From the NCBI RefSeq assembly GCF_029392675.1, contig NZ_CP113941.1, positions 484,001 to 548,000 of the forward strand: a stretch of DNA of 64,000 bases, in the 5' to 3' direction. The notes beneath the pieces are model-generated. The model had not been told where the DNA came from and did no database searches. It saw only the letters and a list, made by a program, of their open reading frames with translations. Shown piece after piece: positions 52,253 to 61,489 of the stretch (positions are counted from its first letter, which is position 1; each line of letters begins with the position of its first letter). Both the position numbers and the translations under genes were made by a program. Source of the DNA: Lactobacillus sp. ESL0684. Its GTDB lineage: Bacteria > Bacillota > Bacilli > Lactobacillales > Lactobacillaceae.

Positions 52253-53203
52253 TTGAAATTTAAACTAAAAAAATACTTATTAATAGGTATCGGTTTTATT
52301 AGCTTGATAATTATTGGTAGTGATGTTTCTGTTCATGCTGCTGAATATAGCACTGAACAAGCCGAAACGGTTGGCAAAACCAGTAAGGTCATTAAGGCTA
52401 AGAAACCAAAAACTAAGGCTAAAGCTTATGCAGTTTTAGATCGCAAAACGGGTGAAGTATTGGTACAAAAGAATGCTAACAAGCAATACTTAACTGCTTC
52501 AACAGGTAAATTAATGACGATCTATTTGGCGGCTCGTAAAATTGATAATAAATCTAAAAACTGGAATAAAAAAGTTAAGTTTTCCAAAACCTTAGTTAAT
52601 ATGGGGAATAATCCTAATTTTGACAGTTTTCATGTTAAGAGTGGGAAAAAATATACGATTAGGCAAGTGATGCAGTCAACCATTATTAATTCAGCTAATA
52701 ATTCGGCGATTCGGCTGGGACAGTGGGTTGCTGGTTCAAACAAAGAATTCATCAAAATGATGAATAAACAAGCTAAGTTGTGGGGACTAAAAGCGACCTT
52801 TACTTCTGCTTCAGGTTTAGAAAATGATGATTTATCTCCTTATGGTTATTGGGTACAAGGTGATCTTAATTCGGGGAACTTGTTGTCCGCTAAAGATTTA
52901 GCGATCATTGCTTATCATGTTGCTAATGATTATCCAGAGTTAATGAAATACTTTAAAACTACTTCCAAAGTAGTTGCTGGGCAAAAGTTGGTTAACCAGA
53001 ATCGCACATTACCGGGTCAAAAATTTTATCAAAAGTCCCTCAAGCCTGATGGTATGAAAACAGGTTGGACGCCGCGAGCAGGTTATTGTTTTGTTGGTAG
53101 TAGTCAAAAAGACGACGGTCTGATAACGGTTGTGCTTAACGATCCTGATGAATTTTCTGATACGACCAAGTTAATGAACTTTACTTATGATAATTTAAAT
53201 TAA
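52253..53203 (+). CDS. dacA: D-alanyl-D-alanine carboxypeptidase (low-molecular-weight PBP)
   Basis: About 316 residues. Signal peptide MKFKLKKYLLIGIGFISLIIIG...VHAA. Penicillin-binding motifs: SxxK at S83-TGK86 (LTASTGKLMT), SxN in IINSANNSAIRLG and KTG in GMKTGWTPRAGYC. It trims the terminal D-Ala of wall pentapeptide. TTG 52253 is preferred (AAAGAG at 52238-52243 and a cleaner signal peptide). ATG 52235 is possible, but no Shine-Dalgarno lies before it. Confidence 0.88.
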   Translation: MKFKLKKYLLIGIGFISLIIIGSDVSVHAAEYSTEQAETVGKTSKVIKAKKPKTKAKAYAVLDRKTGEVLVQKNANKQYLTASTGKLMTIYLAARKIDNKSKNWNKKVKFSKTLVNMGNNPNFDSFHVKSGKKYTIRQVMQSTIINSANNSAIRLGQWVAGSNKEFIKMMNKQAKLWGLKATFTSASGLENDDLSPYGYWVQGDLNSGNLLSAKDLAIIAYHVANDYPELMKYFKTTSKVVAGQKLVNQNRTLPGQKFYQKSLKPDGMKTGWTPRAGYCFVGSSQKDDGLITVVLNDPDEFSDTTKLMNFTYDNLN

Positions 53204-53213
53204 TGAAGATGAG

Positions 53214-53240
53214 GACGCTTTGTCGATAAGCGTCTTTTTT
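53214..53240 (+). terminator. Rho-independent terminator after dacA
   Basis: GACGCTT, loop TGTCGAT and AAGCGTC with T6. Confidence 0.85.
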
Positions 53241-53282
53241 GCTAGAATAAAATAGTAGATTATAATTTAGAAATGAGCAAAA

Positions 53283-53903
53283 ATGACTAAAGAAGAAAAT
53301 CAAATGTACTTTGCTGCTAATCCGACTGCTGCTCATGATGAGCATCTAGTTGATTATAGTGCTAATGGCATTAATTTGAAGTTTAAAACTGATGCTGGTG
53401 TGTTTTCTAAAATGCGGGTTGACTATGGTTCTGGTGTCTTGATCAAGGCATTGAATGATGTGCAACTTCCTGCAGGAGATATTTTAGATCTGGGGGCGGG
53501 TTATGGCCCCTTGGGATTATTTGCTGCTAAAATTTGGCCGCAGCATACAGTTCATTTAGTTGATGTTAATGAACGTGGGCTAGATTTAGCACGGCAAAAT
53601 GCAAAGTTAAATCAGATAACTAATGTGGAAATTTATGCTTCAGATATTTATGAACAGATTGATTCGACTAAGAAGTTTGGCTTAATTATTACCAATCCGC
53701 CTATTCGGGCTGGTAAAAATGTAGTTACGCAAATGCTTGCGCAAGCTCAAGACCATTTGATTAATGGTGGTATTTTACTAGAAGTTATTCAAAAAAAGCA
53801 GGGCGAGCCAAGTAGTCGAAAATTGCTTCAGGAGACCTATAGTAACTGCACTATTTTGACTCGTGATAAAGGCTATTATGTTTTGCAGGCAGTGAATAAT
53901 TAA
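53283..53903 (+). CDS. Class I SAM methyltransferase, RsmC-like (16S rRNA guanine-N2)
   Basis: A 206-residue protein with SAM motif I ILDLGAGYGPLGLFAAK, VDVNERGLDLARQNAK and the catalytic NPPI motif (IITNPPIRAGK), typical of N2-guanine/N6-adenine methylation. The N-terminal KTDAGVFSKMRVDYGSGVLI is the RsmC/YbxB family pattern. Single-domain form, as in Firmicutes. Its TAA overlaps the tadA ATG, so the two are coupled. Confidence 0.87.
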   Translation: MTKEENQMYFAANPTAAHDEHLVDYSANGINLKFKTDAGVFSKMRVDYGSGVLIKALNDVQLPAGDILDLGAGYGPLGLFAAKIWPQHTVHLVDVNERGLDLARQNAKLNQITNVEIYASDIYEQIDSTKKFGLIITNPPIRAGKNVVTQMLAQAQDHLINGGILLEVIQKKQGEPSSRKLLQETYSNCTILTRDKGYYVLQAVNN

Positions 53904-54400
53904 TGGAATTTACTAGTGAAAACAAGCAGAAATATATGCAGCTAGCCTTTGATCAGGCGCAAATCGCACAAAACTTGGGTGAAGTTCCAATTGGTGCAGT
54001 AATAATTGATCCTGACGGACAAGTAATTGGTAGTGGTTATAACCGGCGCGAACTCGACCAAGACGCTACAGGACATGCGGAAATGATTGCGATTAGACAG
54101 GCTTGTACTAACATAGGGACTTGGCGTTTAATTGATTGTAGTCTTTTTGTAACTTTGGAGCCGTGTCCCATGTGTGCTGGAGCAATTATCAATGCGCGAA
54201 TCAAAAATGTCTTTTATGGTGCGCTTGATCCTAAGGCTGGTGCTGGTGGTAGTGTTGTTGATTTATTTGCTGTACCTAAATTTAATCATCATCCCAACGT
54301 GATTCGTGGGTTATATCGCGATCGTGCTAGTCAGATGATGAAAAGTTTTTTTAAAGAGATTAGACAGAAACAAAAATCAGCAAAAAAATCGGCAAAATAG
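53903..54400 (+). CDS. tadA: tRNA-specific adenosine deaminase (A34 to I34)
   Basis: A 165-residue deaminase with the zinc motif H58-A-E60 and P-C88-PM-C91 (LEPCPMCAGAI). It edits wobble A34 in tRNA-Arg(ACG). The ATG overlaps the previous stop (TAATG). A Lys/Ser tail ends the protein. The SRP RNA gene follows, then dnaX, a common lactobacillar order. Confidence 0.95.
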   Translation: MEFTSENKQKYMQLAFDQAQIAQNLGEVPIGAVIIDPDGQVIGSGYNRRELDQDATGHAEMIAIRQACTNIGTWRLIDCSLFVTLEPCPMCAGAIINARIKNVFYGALDPKAGAGGSVVDLFAVPKFNHHPNVIRGLYRDRASQMMKSFFKEIRQKQKSAKKSAK

Positions 54401-54436
54401 TGGCAACTTTAGTCAAAATACGGTATTATATTTATT

Positions 54437-54511
54437 GGGCAATGTTTGACCTCCGAAGCGTGTCAGGACCGGAAGGTAGCAGCACTAAGGTCGCTTCAGG
54501 CATGTGCCTTT
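54437..54511 (+). ncRNA. ffs: Signal recognition particle RNA (small bacterial 4.5S-type)
   Basis: The core GTCAGGACCGGAAGGTAGCAGC includes the GGAA tetraloop and the asymmetric loop that bind Ffh. The ends pair: GGGCAATG with CATGTGCC, and CCGAAGCG with CGCTTCAGG. TATTAT at 54424-54429 is the likely -10, placing the start near 54436. Exact ends are approximate. Confidence 0.88.
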
Positions 54512-54525
54512 TATTAGACATTTAC

Positions 54526-54562
54526 AAACTCTTAACTCTTAAACAAGAGTTAAGAGTTTTTT
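54526..54562 (+). terminator. Rho-independent terminator after the SRP RNA
   Basis: AAACTCTTAACTCTT and AAGAGTTAAGAGTTT form a near-perfect stem around AAAC, with T6. It is only 18 bp before dnaX. Confidence 0.85.
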
Positions 54563-54579
54563 ACTAGAGAAAGATTATC

Positions 54580-56364
54580 ATGGCTTATCAAGCGTTATAC
54601 CGTAAGTGGCGACCGAGAACTTTTGCAAGTGTGGTTGGTCAAGCAGACATTACGAATACTCTGAAGAATGCCATTGAGCGTGGCACGATTTCGCACGCTT
54701 TTTTATTTGCGGGCCCGCGCGGGACTGGGAAAACTTCTTGCGCCAAGATTTTTGCTAAAGCGTTGAACTGTAATAATTTACAGGCTGGCGAACCTTGTAA
54801 TGAATGTGCTAATTGTCAGGCTGCTGATCAGGGGGCTTTGCCTGATATTATTGAAATTGATGCGGCTTCAAATAATGGTGTTGATGAAATTCGTGAAATT
54901 CGTGATAAGGTAAAATATGCTCCGACTCAGGGTAAATATAAAGTATACATTATTGATGAGGTACATATGTTGTCAATGGGCGCCTTTAATGCCTTATTGA
55001 AAACTTTGGAAGAGCCGCCTGAGCATGTGGTATTTATCTTAGCAACTACCGAAATTCAAAAGGTTCCGGCAACCATTATTTCACGGACACAGCGTTATAA
55101 TTTTAAACGGTTACCAGCAACAGAGCTAGTTAAGCAAATGACCTATATTCTTGATCAAGAAAAAGTTTCGTATGATGATCAGGCACTGGCAGTAATTGCT
55201 CAAGTAGCTGATGGCGGTATGCGGGATGCCCTGAGCATTTTAGATCAATTGCTTAGTTATGAAAAAGATTCGGTTAACTATCAAGATGCCTTGCAGATTA
55301 CCGGTTTTGCGGCTAAAGAGCAGATTGAGCAACTCTTGCTGGCACTGCTAGATCATGATGCCAATCAGGCTTTAACATTAGCTCAAGATGAACTACAAAA
55401 TGGTGCTAGTTCTAAGAATATCTTGGATGAAATTATTGATTTGGCGACTACTGCTTTAATGGTAATTAAGGCAGGCAGTGATGACCAGAACACGTTTATG
55501 ACGACTGGTTTTGCTGATCAAATTAAAAGTGTGCCAGTTGAGCGCTACTTTCAATTGATTAAGGCGGCTAATACTGCTTTAAACGATTTACGCTATACTA
55601 ATCAGCAACAAATCCCGTTAGAAGTTTTTATTGTTGAGAGTACTAACGACACAGCAACGTCGCAAGCACACCATAGTCAATTGCAGTCTGCTGATGCAGA
55701 TCTAGCTAACGAAGTTACTAGTTTAAAAAACCAGGTTGTTAAGCTGGCTGATCAAGTTGCTCAACTTTCCAAAAAACCAGCTGGCAAGAATAATCAGATT
55801 TTTCATCTTGATGATGGTCCAAGTTCTTCGACTAAAGCAAATGAGCCAGTTGCGACTAAACCGAAGCAGAAAAAACGGTCGGTCAAAAATACTCAGCGAA
55901 TTAATCAACGAAATCGTGAGCAGGTATACCAGGTGCTAGAAAGTGCTACTAAAACTGACTTGCAAGCCATTAAAGATGTCTGGCCTGATTTACAATCGGT
56001 TTTAGCCGTCTCGCAGCGAGCACTACTAGACGTGCTTGAGCCGGTTGCAGCTAGTCCTGAACAAGTAGTAATGAAGTGTAAGTATACCCTATGGTTTGAA
56101 AAAGCTAGTTCTGATGATGATTTATTAGCTAAATTAACTGGAGAAATTGCCAAATTTACTCAACATGATTATGAGATTGTCTTGGTGCCTGATGAGGATT
56201 GGCTTAAGGTGCGCCAAGAGTTTGTACAGACTCACGGTAAAGAATTATTGGCTAAAAAGCGTGGCTCGCAGGATCAAGCTACTCAGCAAGAATCAGACAC
56301 TGGCCAGGAAGTTATTCAAAAGGCTAAGGAGTTATTTGGCGATACGGTTAATGTTAAGGATTGA
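54580..56364 (+). CDS. dnaX: DNA polymerase III subunits gamma and tau
   Basis: A 594-residue clamp loader ATPase: Walker A GPRGTGKTS (45-53), zinc-binding cysteines in CNNLQAGEPCNECANCQ, DEVHMLS (Walker B) and SRC-like ISRTQRYNFKRL. A charged linker (about 360-450) leads to the tau domain that contacts PolC/DnaE. No well-phased slippery heptamer is seen, so only the full tau form is predicted. It heads dnaX-ybaB-recR. Confidence 0.96.
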   Translation: MAYQALYRKWRPRTFASVVGQADITNTLKNAIERGTISHAFLFAGPRGTGKTSCAKIFAKALNCNNLQAGEPCNECANCQAADQGALPDIIEIDAASNNGVDEIREIRDKVKYAPTQGKYKVYIIDEVHMLSMGAFNALLKTLEEPPEHVVFILATTEIQKVPATIISRTQRYNFKRLPATELVKQMTYILDQEKVSYDDQALAVIAQVADGGMRDALSILDQLLSYEKDSVNYQDALQITGFAAKEQIEQLLLALLDHDANQALTLAQDELQNGASSKNILDEIIDLATTALMVIKAGSDDQNTFMTTGFADQIKSVPVERYFQLIKAANTALNDLRYTNQQQIPLEVFIVESTNDTATSQAHHSQLQSADADLANEVTSLKNQVVKLADQVAQLSKKPAGKNNQIFHLDDGPSSSTKANEPVATKPKQKKRSVKNTQRINQRNREQVYQVLESATKTDLQAIKDVWPDLQSVLAVSQRALLDVLEPVAASPEQVVMKCKYTLWFEKASSDDDLLAKLTGEIAKFTQHDYEIVLVPDEDWLKVRQEFVQTHGKELLAKKRGSQDQATQQESDTGQEVIQKAKELFGDTVNVKD

Positions 56365-56381
56365 AATTTAAGGAGAATATA

Positions 56382-56711
56382 ATGAATAAAAAACCTAATT
56401 TTGGCGCGATGGGTGGCATGAATATGCAACAAATGATGAAGCAAGCCAAAAAGATGCAGGATCAAATGGCGCAAGAACAACAAAATATTACCAGCCAAGA
56501 ATTTGTTGGTAAATCTGCGGAAGATTTAGTAACAGCTACTTTGACAGGTGATCATCGTTTAAAAAATCTTGAGATTAATCAAGAGGCAATTGACCCAGAT
56601 GATCCAGATATGTTGCAAGATTTAATAATTGATGCAGTTAATAAGGGCTTGAGCGCAATTGATGAAGCAACGCAAGCCAGTTTAGGGAAATATACGAAGG
56701 GTATGATTTAA
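56382..56711 (+). CDS. ybaB: YbaB/EbfC nucleoid-associated protein
   Basis: A 109-residue DNA-binding protein. After a Met/Gly/Gln-rich start, the coiled helix MNMQQMMKQAKKMQDQMAQEQQ leads to the beta sheet and GLSAIDEATQASLGKYTKGM tail that define the family. AAGGAG at 56370-56375 fixes ATG 56382 over TTG 56361. It is 17 bp after dnaX and touches recR. Confidence 0.94.
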   Translation: MNKKPNFGAMGGMNMQQMMKQAKKMQDQMAQEQQNITSQEFVGKSAEDLVTATLTGDHRLKNLEINQEAIDPDDPDMLQDLIIDAVNKGLSAIDEATQASLGKYTKGMI

Positions 56712-57311
56712 GTGCAGTATCCAGCACCAATTGCACATTTAATTGATTCTTATATGAAATTACCGGGAATTGGCGAGAAAACCGCGATTCGTTTAGCCTT
56801 TTATACTTTGGATATGCCGGATAAAGATGTAACGGATTTTAGCAGTGCGCTTAGTGAGGTTAAGGATAAGCTGCATCGTTGTTCAGTATGTGGCAATATT
56901 ACTGAAAAAGATCCTTGTTCAATTTGTGCTAATCCTGATCGTATCCAAACAACGATTATGGTAGTTGAACAACCTAAAGATGTCATGGCGTTTGAAGATA
57001 TGGGTGAATATGACGGTCTATATCACGTTTTACATGGAGTTTTATCGCCAATGGATGGTATTGGACCTGAAGAGATTAATATTAAGTCGCTAATTGTTCG
57101 CCTGCAAAAGCTTGATAGTGTTCAAGAAGTGATTCTGGCATTGAATTCCACTCCAGAAGGTGAATCAACTGCAATGTATCTTAGTAAATTAATTAAACCA
57201 GCTGGAATTAAGGTTACCCGCTTAGCAGCAGGTTTGGCAGTTGGTAGTGATATTGAATATGCTAATTCCATTACTTTAAAACGGGCAGTTCAAGGAAGAA
57301 CGGCGATTTAA
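56712..57311 (+). CDS. recR: Recombination mediator protein RecR
   Basis: A 199-residue protein: N-terminal helix-hairpin-helix ([15 protein letters not shown]), four-cysteine zinc finger ([16 protein letters not shown]) and Toprim domain ([26 protein letters not shown]). It helps RecF/RecO load RecA at gaps. GTG start directly after the ybaB stop. Standard length. Confidence 0.96.
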   Translation: MQYPAPIAHLIDSYMKLPGIGEKTAIRLAFYTLDMPDKDVTDFSSALSEVKDKLHRCSVCGNITEKDPCSICANPDRIQTTIMVVEQPKDVMAFEDMGEYDGLYHVLHGVLSPMDGIGPEEINIKSLIVRLQKLDSVQEVILALNSTPEGESTAMYLSKLIKPAGIKVTRLAAGLAVGSDIEYANSITLKRAVQGRTAI

Positions 57312-57542
57312 ATGGCACGCAATAAAGTTAAAAAGTTAGGTGACCAGAGATTGGTCATGATGGTTGAAAAATTACAATCTGAAATTGCTGTGCAAAAAAC
57401 ACTTGCACCAACCACATTAGATATGTCAACTGATAATATTGTGGCTAATAAAATTTTACAAGCCAAGTACTCATTCTTATATAATGAAGCTCGGCGGCGT
57501 AATACTAGATTTAGTGGTTATACTAATGCAATTTCTGACTAA
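57312..57542 (+). CDS. yaaL: YaaL-family protein (DUF2508)
   Basis: A 76-residue helical protein: KLGDQRLVMMVEKLQSEIAVQKTL and ILQAKYSFLYNEARRRNTRFSGYTNAI match the YaaL/DUF2508 pattern found after recR in Firmicutes. ATG directly follows the recR stop. Function unknown. A terminator overlaps its last codon. Confidence 0.82.
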   Translation: MARNKVKKLGDQRLVMMVEKLQSEIAVQKTLAPTTLDMSTDNIVANKILQAKYSFLYNEARRRNTRFSGYTNAISD

Positions 57543-57568
57543 AAAGTCTACTGAAGTAGGCTTTTTTC
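57541..57568 (+). terminator. Rho-independent terminator after yaaL
   Basis: AAAAAGTCTAC, loop TGAA and GTAGGCTTTTTT with one G.T pair. Confidence 0.8.
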
Positions 57569-57643
57569 TTTTTTATAAAATAAAAGTTGGTTAGGGTGTT
57601 CAGAACGAAAAATCTTCTGTAAAATAAAAGCAGGGAGAGTTTT

Positions 57644-58291
57644 ATGAAAAGTTTTTTTGTAAGTTTTGAGGGACCAGATGGGTCAGGTAAAAGCACGGTA
57701 ATTCAGCAAATGGTTACGCAAATCGCACCATTTTTAAAAGTACCATATCTTGTGACTCGTGAACCAGGAGGTTCGAAGATTGCGGAACAAATTCGTCAGT
57801 TGATTTTGGATCCGGCTAACGACGCAATGAGTGCTGAAACAGAGGCTTTGCTTTATGCAGCGGCTAGGAGTCAGCATATGAAGGAGACGGTGATTCCAGC
57901 TCTTTTAGAAGGCAAAATTGTTTTTTCGGATCGGTTTGTTGACAGTTCGCTAGCGTATCAAGGAGTTGGACGTGATTTGGGGATTAAGCAAGTCAAACAA
58001 ATTAATGATTTTGCGACTAAAGGGATTGCCCCTGATTTAACGATCTTTTTAGATGTTAAGCCTGAAATCGGATTGGCACGGATTGCTAAACAACGCTCAG
58101 GTCAAGAAGATCGCTTGGAACAAGAAAAGTTACTTTTTCATCAAAAGGTTTATGCAGGTTACCAAACGGTTATTAAGCAGTATCCGGAACGAATTCAAGT
58201 AATTGATGCTAATCGTTTGCTTACAGATGTGGTAGACGACTGTGTTAAACTTATCATAAAACGTTTACCAAAAGAGTTGCTAAAGGACTGA
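57644..58291 (+). CDS. tmk: Thymidylate kinase
   Basis: A 215-residue nucleotide kinase: P-loop GPDGSGKST (10-18), DRx motif [17 protein letters not shown], and a lid RSGQEDRLE. It turns dTMP into dTDP. Promoter expected in the 100 bp upstream. It leads tmk-darA-holB-yabA-rsmI. Confidence 0.95.
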   Translation: MKSFFVSFEGPDGSGKSTVIQQMVTQIAPFLKVPYLVTREPGGSKIAEQIRQLILDPANDAMSAETEALLYAAARSQHMKETVIPALLEGKIVFSDRFVDSSLAYQGVGRDLGIKQVKQINDFATKGIAPDLTIFLDVKPEIGLARIAKQRSGQEDRLEQEKLLFHQKVYAGYQTVIKQYPERIQVIDANRLLTDVVDDCVKLIIKRLPKELLKD

Positions 58292-58296
58292 TTTTA

Positions 58297-58620
58297 ATGA
58301 AATTAATAATTGCAATTGTACAAAAAGAAGATGCCAATCGGCTGCAACAAACCTTTGTCAAAGAAAACATTCAAGCAACCAAGTTGGCTACAACGGGTGG
58401 CTTTTTGAGCCAAGGAAACACTACTTTTTTAATTGGAACAGACGATGATCATGTTAAAAGAGTCCTGCAGGTTATTAAGGATGAATCTCAGGCGCGTGAG
58501 GAATATATGAATCCTAACATGACTATGGCTGGTTTTGAAGTTAGCAATCAACCCGTTAAATTTACTGTTGGTGGAGCAACCTGCTTTGTTTTACCAGTTG
58601 AAGAGTTTAAACAATTTTAA
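58297..58620 (+). CDS. darA: Cyclic-di-AMP receptor DarA/PstA (PII-like)
   Basis: A 107-residue PII-like trimeric protein: MKLIIAIVQKEDANRL, TKLATTGGFLSQGNTTFLIGTDDD and GGATCFVLPVEEFKQF match the YaaQ/DarA family that binds c-di-AMP. Five bases after tmk. Its TAA overlaps the holB ATG (TAATG). Confidence 0.93.
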   Translation: MKLIIAIVQKEDANRLQQTFVKENIQATKLATTGGFLSQGNTTFLIGTDDDHVKRVLQVIKDESQAREEYMNPNMTMAGFEVSNQPVKFTVGGATCFVLPVEEFKQF

Positions 58621-59468
58621 TGACGATTGAAATTACCAAGAAAAATGCTAAACAGGCGGCTTTTTTAAAACGGGCATTCGAGCAAAAGCAATTGGCACAG
58701 AGTTATTTGTTCGTTGCAACGGATGTGCAAGAAGCGCTAAATACTGCATATTGGTTAGCCTGTTTATATAATTGTACTGGTGCAGATCGGCCTGATGGGA
58801 CTTGTCGAATTTGTCAGCAGATTATCTCAGGTAATCATCCCGATGTTTTGGAGATTACCAGAGGCGATAAACAGACGATTGGGATTGATCAGGTGCGCGT
58901 ATTAAAGTCCGAACTTGCTAAAAGTCCAGTGCAGAGTGATTGCCGCTTTTTTTTCATTAAAGAAGCCCAGAAGTTAACGCTACCTTCCAGTAATGCTTTG
59001 CTGAACTTGCTTGAGGAGCCAGTTGCACCAGTTGTTACCATTTTAATCACTAATAATGCTGATAAGATTTTGCCGACCGTTCGTTCACGGACGCAGATTA
59101 TTAATTTTGCTGGTGAAGTACTTGCAGATAGTAGGACTAAGTTCTTAATGCAGGCTGGTTTCAGTTCAGCAGACTTGGCTGAACTAGGAGATACTCAAGC
59201 GCTAGATCAGTCAATTAAGTATTTTTATCAAGAATTAAGTGAAAAAAATGCCTTAGCCGTTGTTAGTGCACATAAATTGGGTGAATTAGCTAAGAAAAAA
59301 ATAACACAAAATTATATTATTAATATGTTAAAATTGTTGGCACAACAAGATTTAACACATAAACAGCAAGCTGGAGCAAAAATATTAAAGAACTTATTGA
59401 AAATTGATCGCATGCAACATAGTAACGTCAGTTTTCGTAATCTTTTGACTTATCTTGCTTTGCAGTAG
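58620..59468 (+). CDS. holB: DNA polymerase III subunit delta prime
   Basis: A 282-residue clamp-loader subunit. QLAQSYLFVATDVQEALNT has no usable Walker A, as expected for delta prime in Firmicutes. C..C zinc positions (YNCTG...GTCRIC), IGIDQVRVLKSEL, LPSSNALLNLLEEP and PTVRSRTQIINF are family motifs. Overlaps darA by one base. Confidence 0.93.
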   Translation: MTIEITKKNAKQAAFLKRAFEQKQLAQSYLFVATDVQEALNTAYWLACLYNCTGADRPDGTCRICQQIISGNHPDVLEITRGDKQTIGIDQVRVLKSELAKSPVQSDCRFFFIKEAQKLTLPSSNALLNLLEEPVAPVVTILITNNADKILPTVRSRTQIINFAGEVLADSRTKFLMQAGFSSADLAELGDTQALDQSIKYFYQELSEKNALAVVSAHKLGELAKKKITQNYIINMLKLLAQQDLTHKQQAGAKILKNLLKIDRMQHSNVSFRNLLTYLALQ

Positions 59469-59489
59469 AAACGGTAGGTGTTTTTACAG

Positions 59490-59831
59490 GTGGATTCTTA
59501 TTCAAAATTGCAACAGCTGCATGACTCAATGGTTAATATGACTAAGACAATTGCGAGCTTAGAAAATGATATTTTAGATACACTTAAAGAAAATACGGAA
59601 TTAAAGGTAGAAAATCAACTTCTACGCGAGAAGCTAGACAAGATGACGAATGCCCATAATGGAACGATTAAAACTCAGAGTGGACTAGAGTCTTTACGGC
59701 AAATTTATAATTCTGGCTATCATATTTGTAATATGTATTATGGTTCACATCGTGATCCTAGTTCAGATTGCATGTTTTGCTTGGATATTCTTGATAATTT
59801 TGGTGAAAAAAAGAAAGTACACAAAGGTTAG
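59490..59831 (+). CDS. yabA: Replication initiation control protein YabA
   Basis: A 113-residue protein with an N-terminal coiled coil (DSYSKLQQLHDSMVNMTKTIASLENDIL...LREKLDKM) and a C-terminal zinc site (HICNMYYGSHRDPSSDCMFCLDIL: H, C, C, C). It restrains DnaA through DnaN contact. GTG 59490 (AGGTG at 59476-59480) gives the conserved MDxYSKLQQLH start; GTG 59478 is less likely. Confidence 0.92.
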   Translation: MDSYSKLQQLHDSMVNMTKTIASLENDILDTLKENTELKVENQLLREKLDKMTNAHNGTIKTQSGLESLRQIYNSGYHICNMYYGSHRDPSSDCMFCLDILDNFGEKKKVHKG

Positions 59832-59834
59832 ATA

Positions 59835-60689
59835 ATGCAGCAGCAAAGTAGTTATGCGCAAGAAACAGGAAAGCTTTACTTGGTGCCAACTCCGATTGGA
59901 AACCTAGAAGATATCACTATTCGTGCCAAAAAAATTTTAACTCAAGCTGATTATATTGCAGCTGAGGATACTAGAACCAGTGGGATTTTATTACAGAAAA
60001 TTGGCGTTCATAATCACATGCTGTCATTTCATAAATATAATTCTAAGCAGCGGGCTCCAGAGCTAGTTAAATTAATGAAAGATGGTGCAGTGATTGCCGA
60101 AATTAGTGATGCGGGGATGCCGGTGATTTCTGATCCTGGTTTTATTTTGGTACAGGAATGTTTAAAAAACGATATTCCAGTTGTGCCATTACCTGGTGCG
60201 TCAGCGTTTACAACAGCTTTGATTGCATCTGGGTTTGATGCGCAACCATTTACTTATTATGGTTTTTTGCCGCGCAAAACTAGTGAACAACAGGTGTTTT
60301 TTAAGCAGATGAATGAAGCACGGGCAACTTCAATTTTTTATGAAGCACCGCATCGATTGCTTAAGACTCTTACCAATATGGCGTCAGTCTTGCCAGCTAG
60401 TCGTAAAATTGTAGTGGCACGTGAATTAACTAAAATTCATGAAGAATTTATTCGTGGGACTGTTGCAGAATTGACGGACTATTTTACACAAACGCCACCG
60501 CGTGGCGAGTTTGTGATTTTGGTTTCACCAAATACGGAGCAACCACAGCAATTAACTTGGTTGGAGTTAATTAAATTAGTCGATCAGCAAGTAGCTGCGG
60601 GTGAGACTAAAAAGTCAGCAATTAAGGCAGTAGCTCAGCAGCAGCACGTTTCTAAGAATATGTTGTATGATCAGTATAATCATAAGTAG
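59835..60689 (+). CDS. rsmI: 16S rRNA (cytidine1402-2'-O)-methyltransferase
   Basis: A 284-residue tetrapyrrole-methylase-fold enzyme: GKLYLVPTPIGNLEDITIRA, AEDTRTSGILL, ISDAGMPVISDPGF and PLPGASAFTTALIASG are family hallmarks. It starts 3 bases after yabA. It fine-tunes decoding at the ribosomal P site with RsmH. Confidence 0.95.
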   Translation: MQQQSSYAQETGKLYLVPTPIGNLEDITIRAKKILTQADYIAAEDTRTSGILLQKIGVHNHMLSFHKYNSKQRAPELVKLMKDGAVIAEISDAGMPVISDPGFILVQECLKNDIPVVPLPGASAFTTALIASGFDAQPFTYYGFLPRKTSEQQVFFKQMNEARATSIFYEAPHRLLKTLTNMASVLPASRKIVVARELTKIHEEFIRGTVAELTDYFTQTPPRGEFVILVSPNTEQPQQLTWLELIKLVDQQVAAGETKKSAIKAVAQQQHVSKNMLYDQYNHK

Positions 60690-60698
60690 AGGAAGCTA

Positions 60699-61433
60699 AT
60701 GGAGTATAGTGAACAAAGACGCATTGAATTTTATGAATGTGATGAAAATGAACGTTTAAAATTACCTGCCATGATTGATTTAATGATGAGTGTTTCTGAA
60801 CATCAATTAGTCAGTGGCAGCGCTAGTACCGATGCATTAACCAAAAGGGGATTAGGCTGGGTAGTAACGCAATATCAGATTGAAGTTAATACTTTGCCTA
60901 AACCCAATGATTTAGTTACAGTTAGTACTCAGGCAACAGGATATAATCGCTTTTTAGAATATCGTGATTTTACGTTTACCGATCAAGCTGGTAATCAGCT
61001 GATTAAAGCTAAGAGTGAATGGGTTTTGTTTGATTTGCAAAAACGTAAAATGGTTCCAACGGATCAAAAGATGATGACTGAATTAGGAATTCCGTTATTA
61101 AAAAAGGTTCCCAAATTTCCTCGCTTGCGTGCTCAAAGTGAGTATCAACTTCAAAGACAATATCGTGTGCGTTATGATGATTTAGATACTAATCATCACA
61201 TGACTAATGGGCACTACTTTAGCTGGTTTATTGATACTTTAGATCGTGATTTTCTAAGAACACATGTAGTCCAAAAAATTGATATTAAGTTTAACCAAGA
61301 AGTTAGTTACGGACAAGAACCGCAAGTTGCTCTTAGCACGGATTGTGCAGCAAACGAATGTAAAACTTATCATTGCGTTAAGGATAATGAGGCTGCTAGA
61401 GCAATATGTGAGCTAACTTGGCGGCAAGTATAA
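60699..61433 (+). CDS. Acyl-ACP thioesterase (FatA/FatB-like)
   Basis: A 244-residue double hot-dog protein. First repeat: RIEFYECDENERLKLPAMIDLMMSVSEHQ; second: YRVRYDDLDTNHHMTNGHYFSWFIDTLD, whose NxH pair is the catalytic region of acyl-ACP thioesterases. It releases fatty acids from ACP. It starts 9 bases after rsmI with GAGGAAGC and ends in a terminator. Confidence 0.88.
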   Translation: MEYSEQRRIEFYECDENERLKLPAMIDLMMSVSEHQLVSGSASTDALTKRGLGWVVTQYQIEVNTLPKPNDLVTVSTQATGYNRFLEYRDFTFTDQAGNQLIKAKSEWVLFDLQKRKMVPTDQKMMTELGIPLLKKVPKFPRLRAQSEYQLQRQYRVRYDDLDTNHHMTNGHYFSWFIDTLDRDFLRTHVVQKIDIKFNQEVSYGQEPQVALSTDCAANECKTYHCVKDNEAARAICELTWRQV

Positions 61434-61440
61434 TATAATT

Positions 61441-61468
61441 AAAAAGGCATGACGCAGTCATGCTTTTT
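61441..61468 (+). terminator. Rho-independent terminator after the thioesterase gene
   Basis: AAAAAGGCATGAC, loop GCA and GTCATGCTTTTTT. Confidence 0.88.
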
Positions 61469-61489
61469 TAATGAAAGGAAGTGGCAGCT

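Noticed and set aside
55720-55910. Programmed frameshift in dnaX (A-runs in the linker)
   Set aside because: The A6 runs are read as AAA AAA C in frame, so an X XXY YYZ heptamer is not correctly phased, and no clear stimulatory hairpin was noted.
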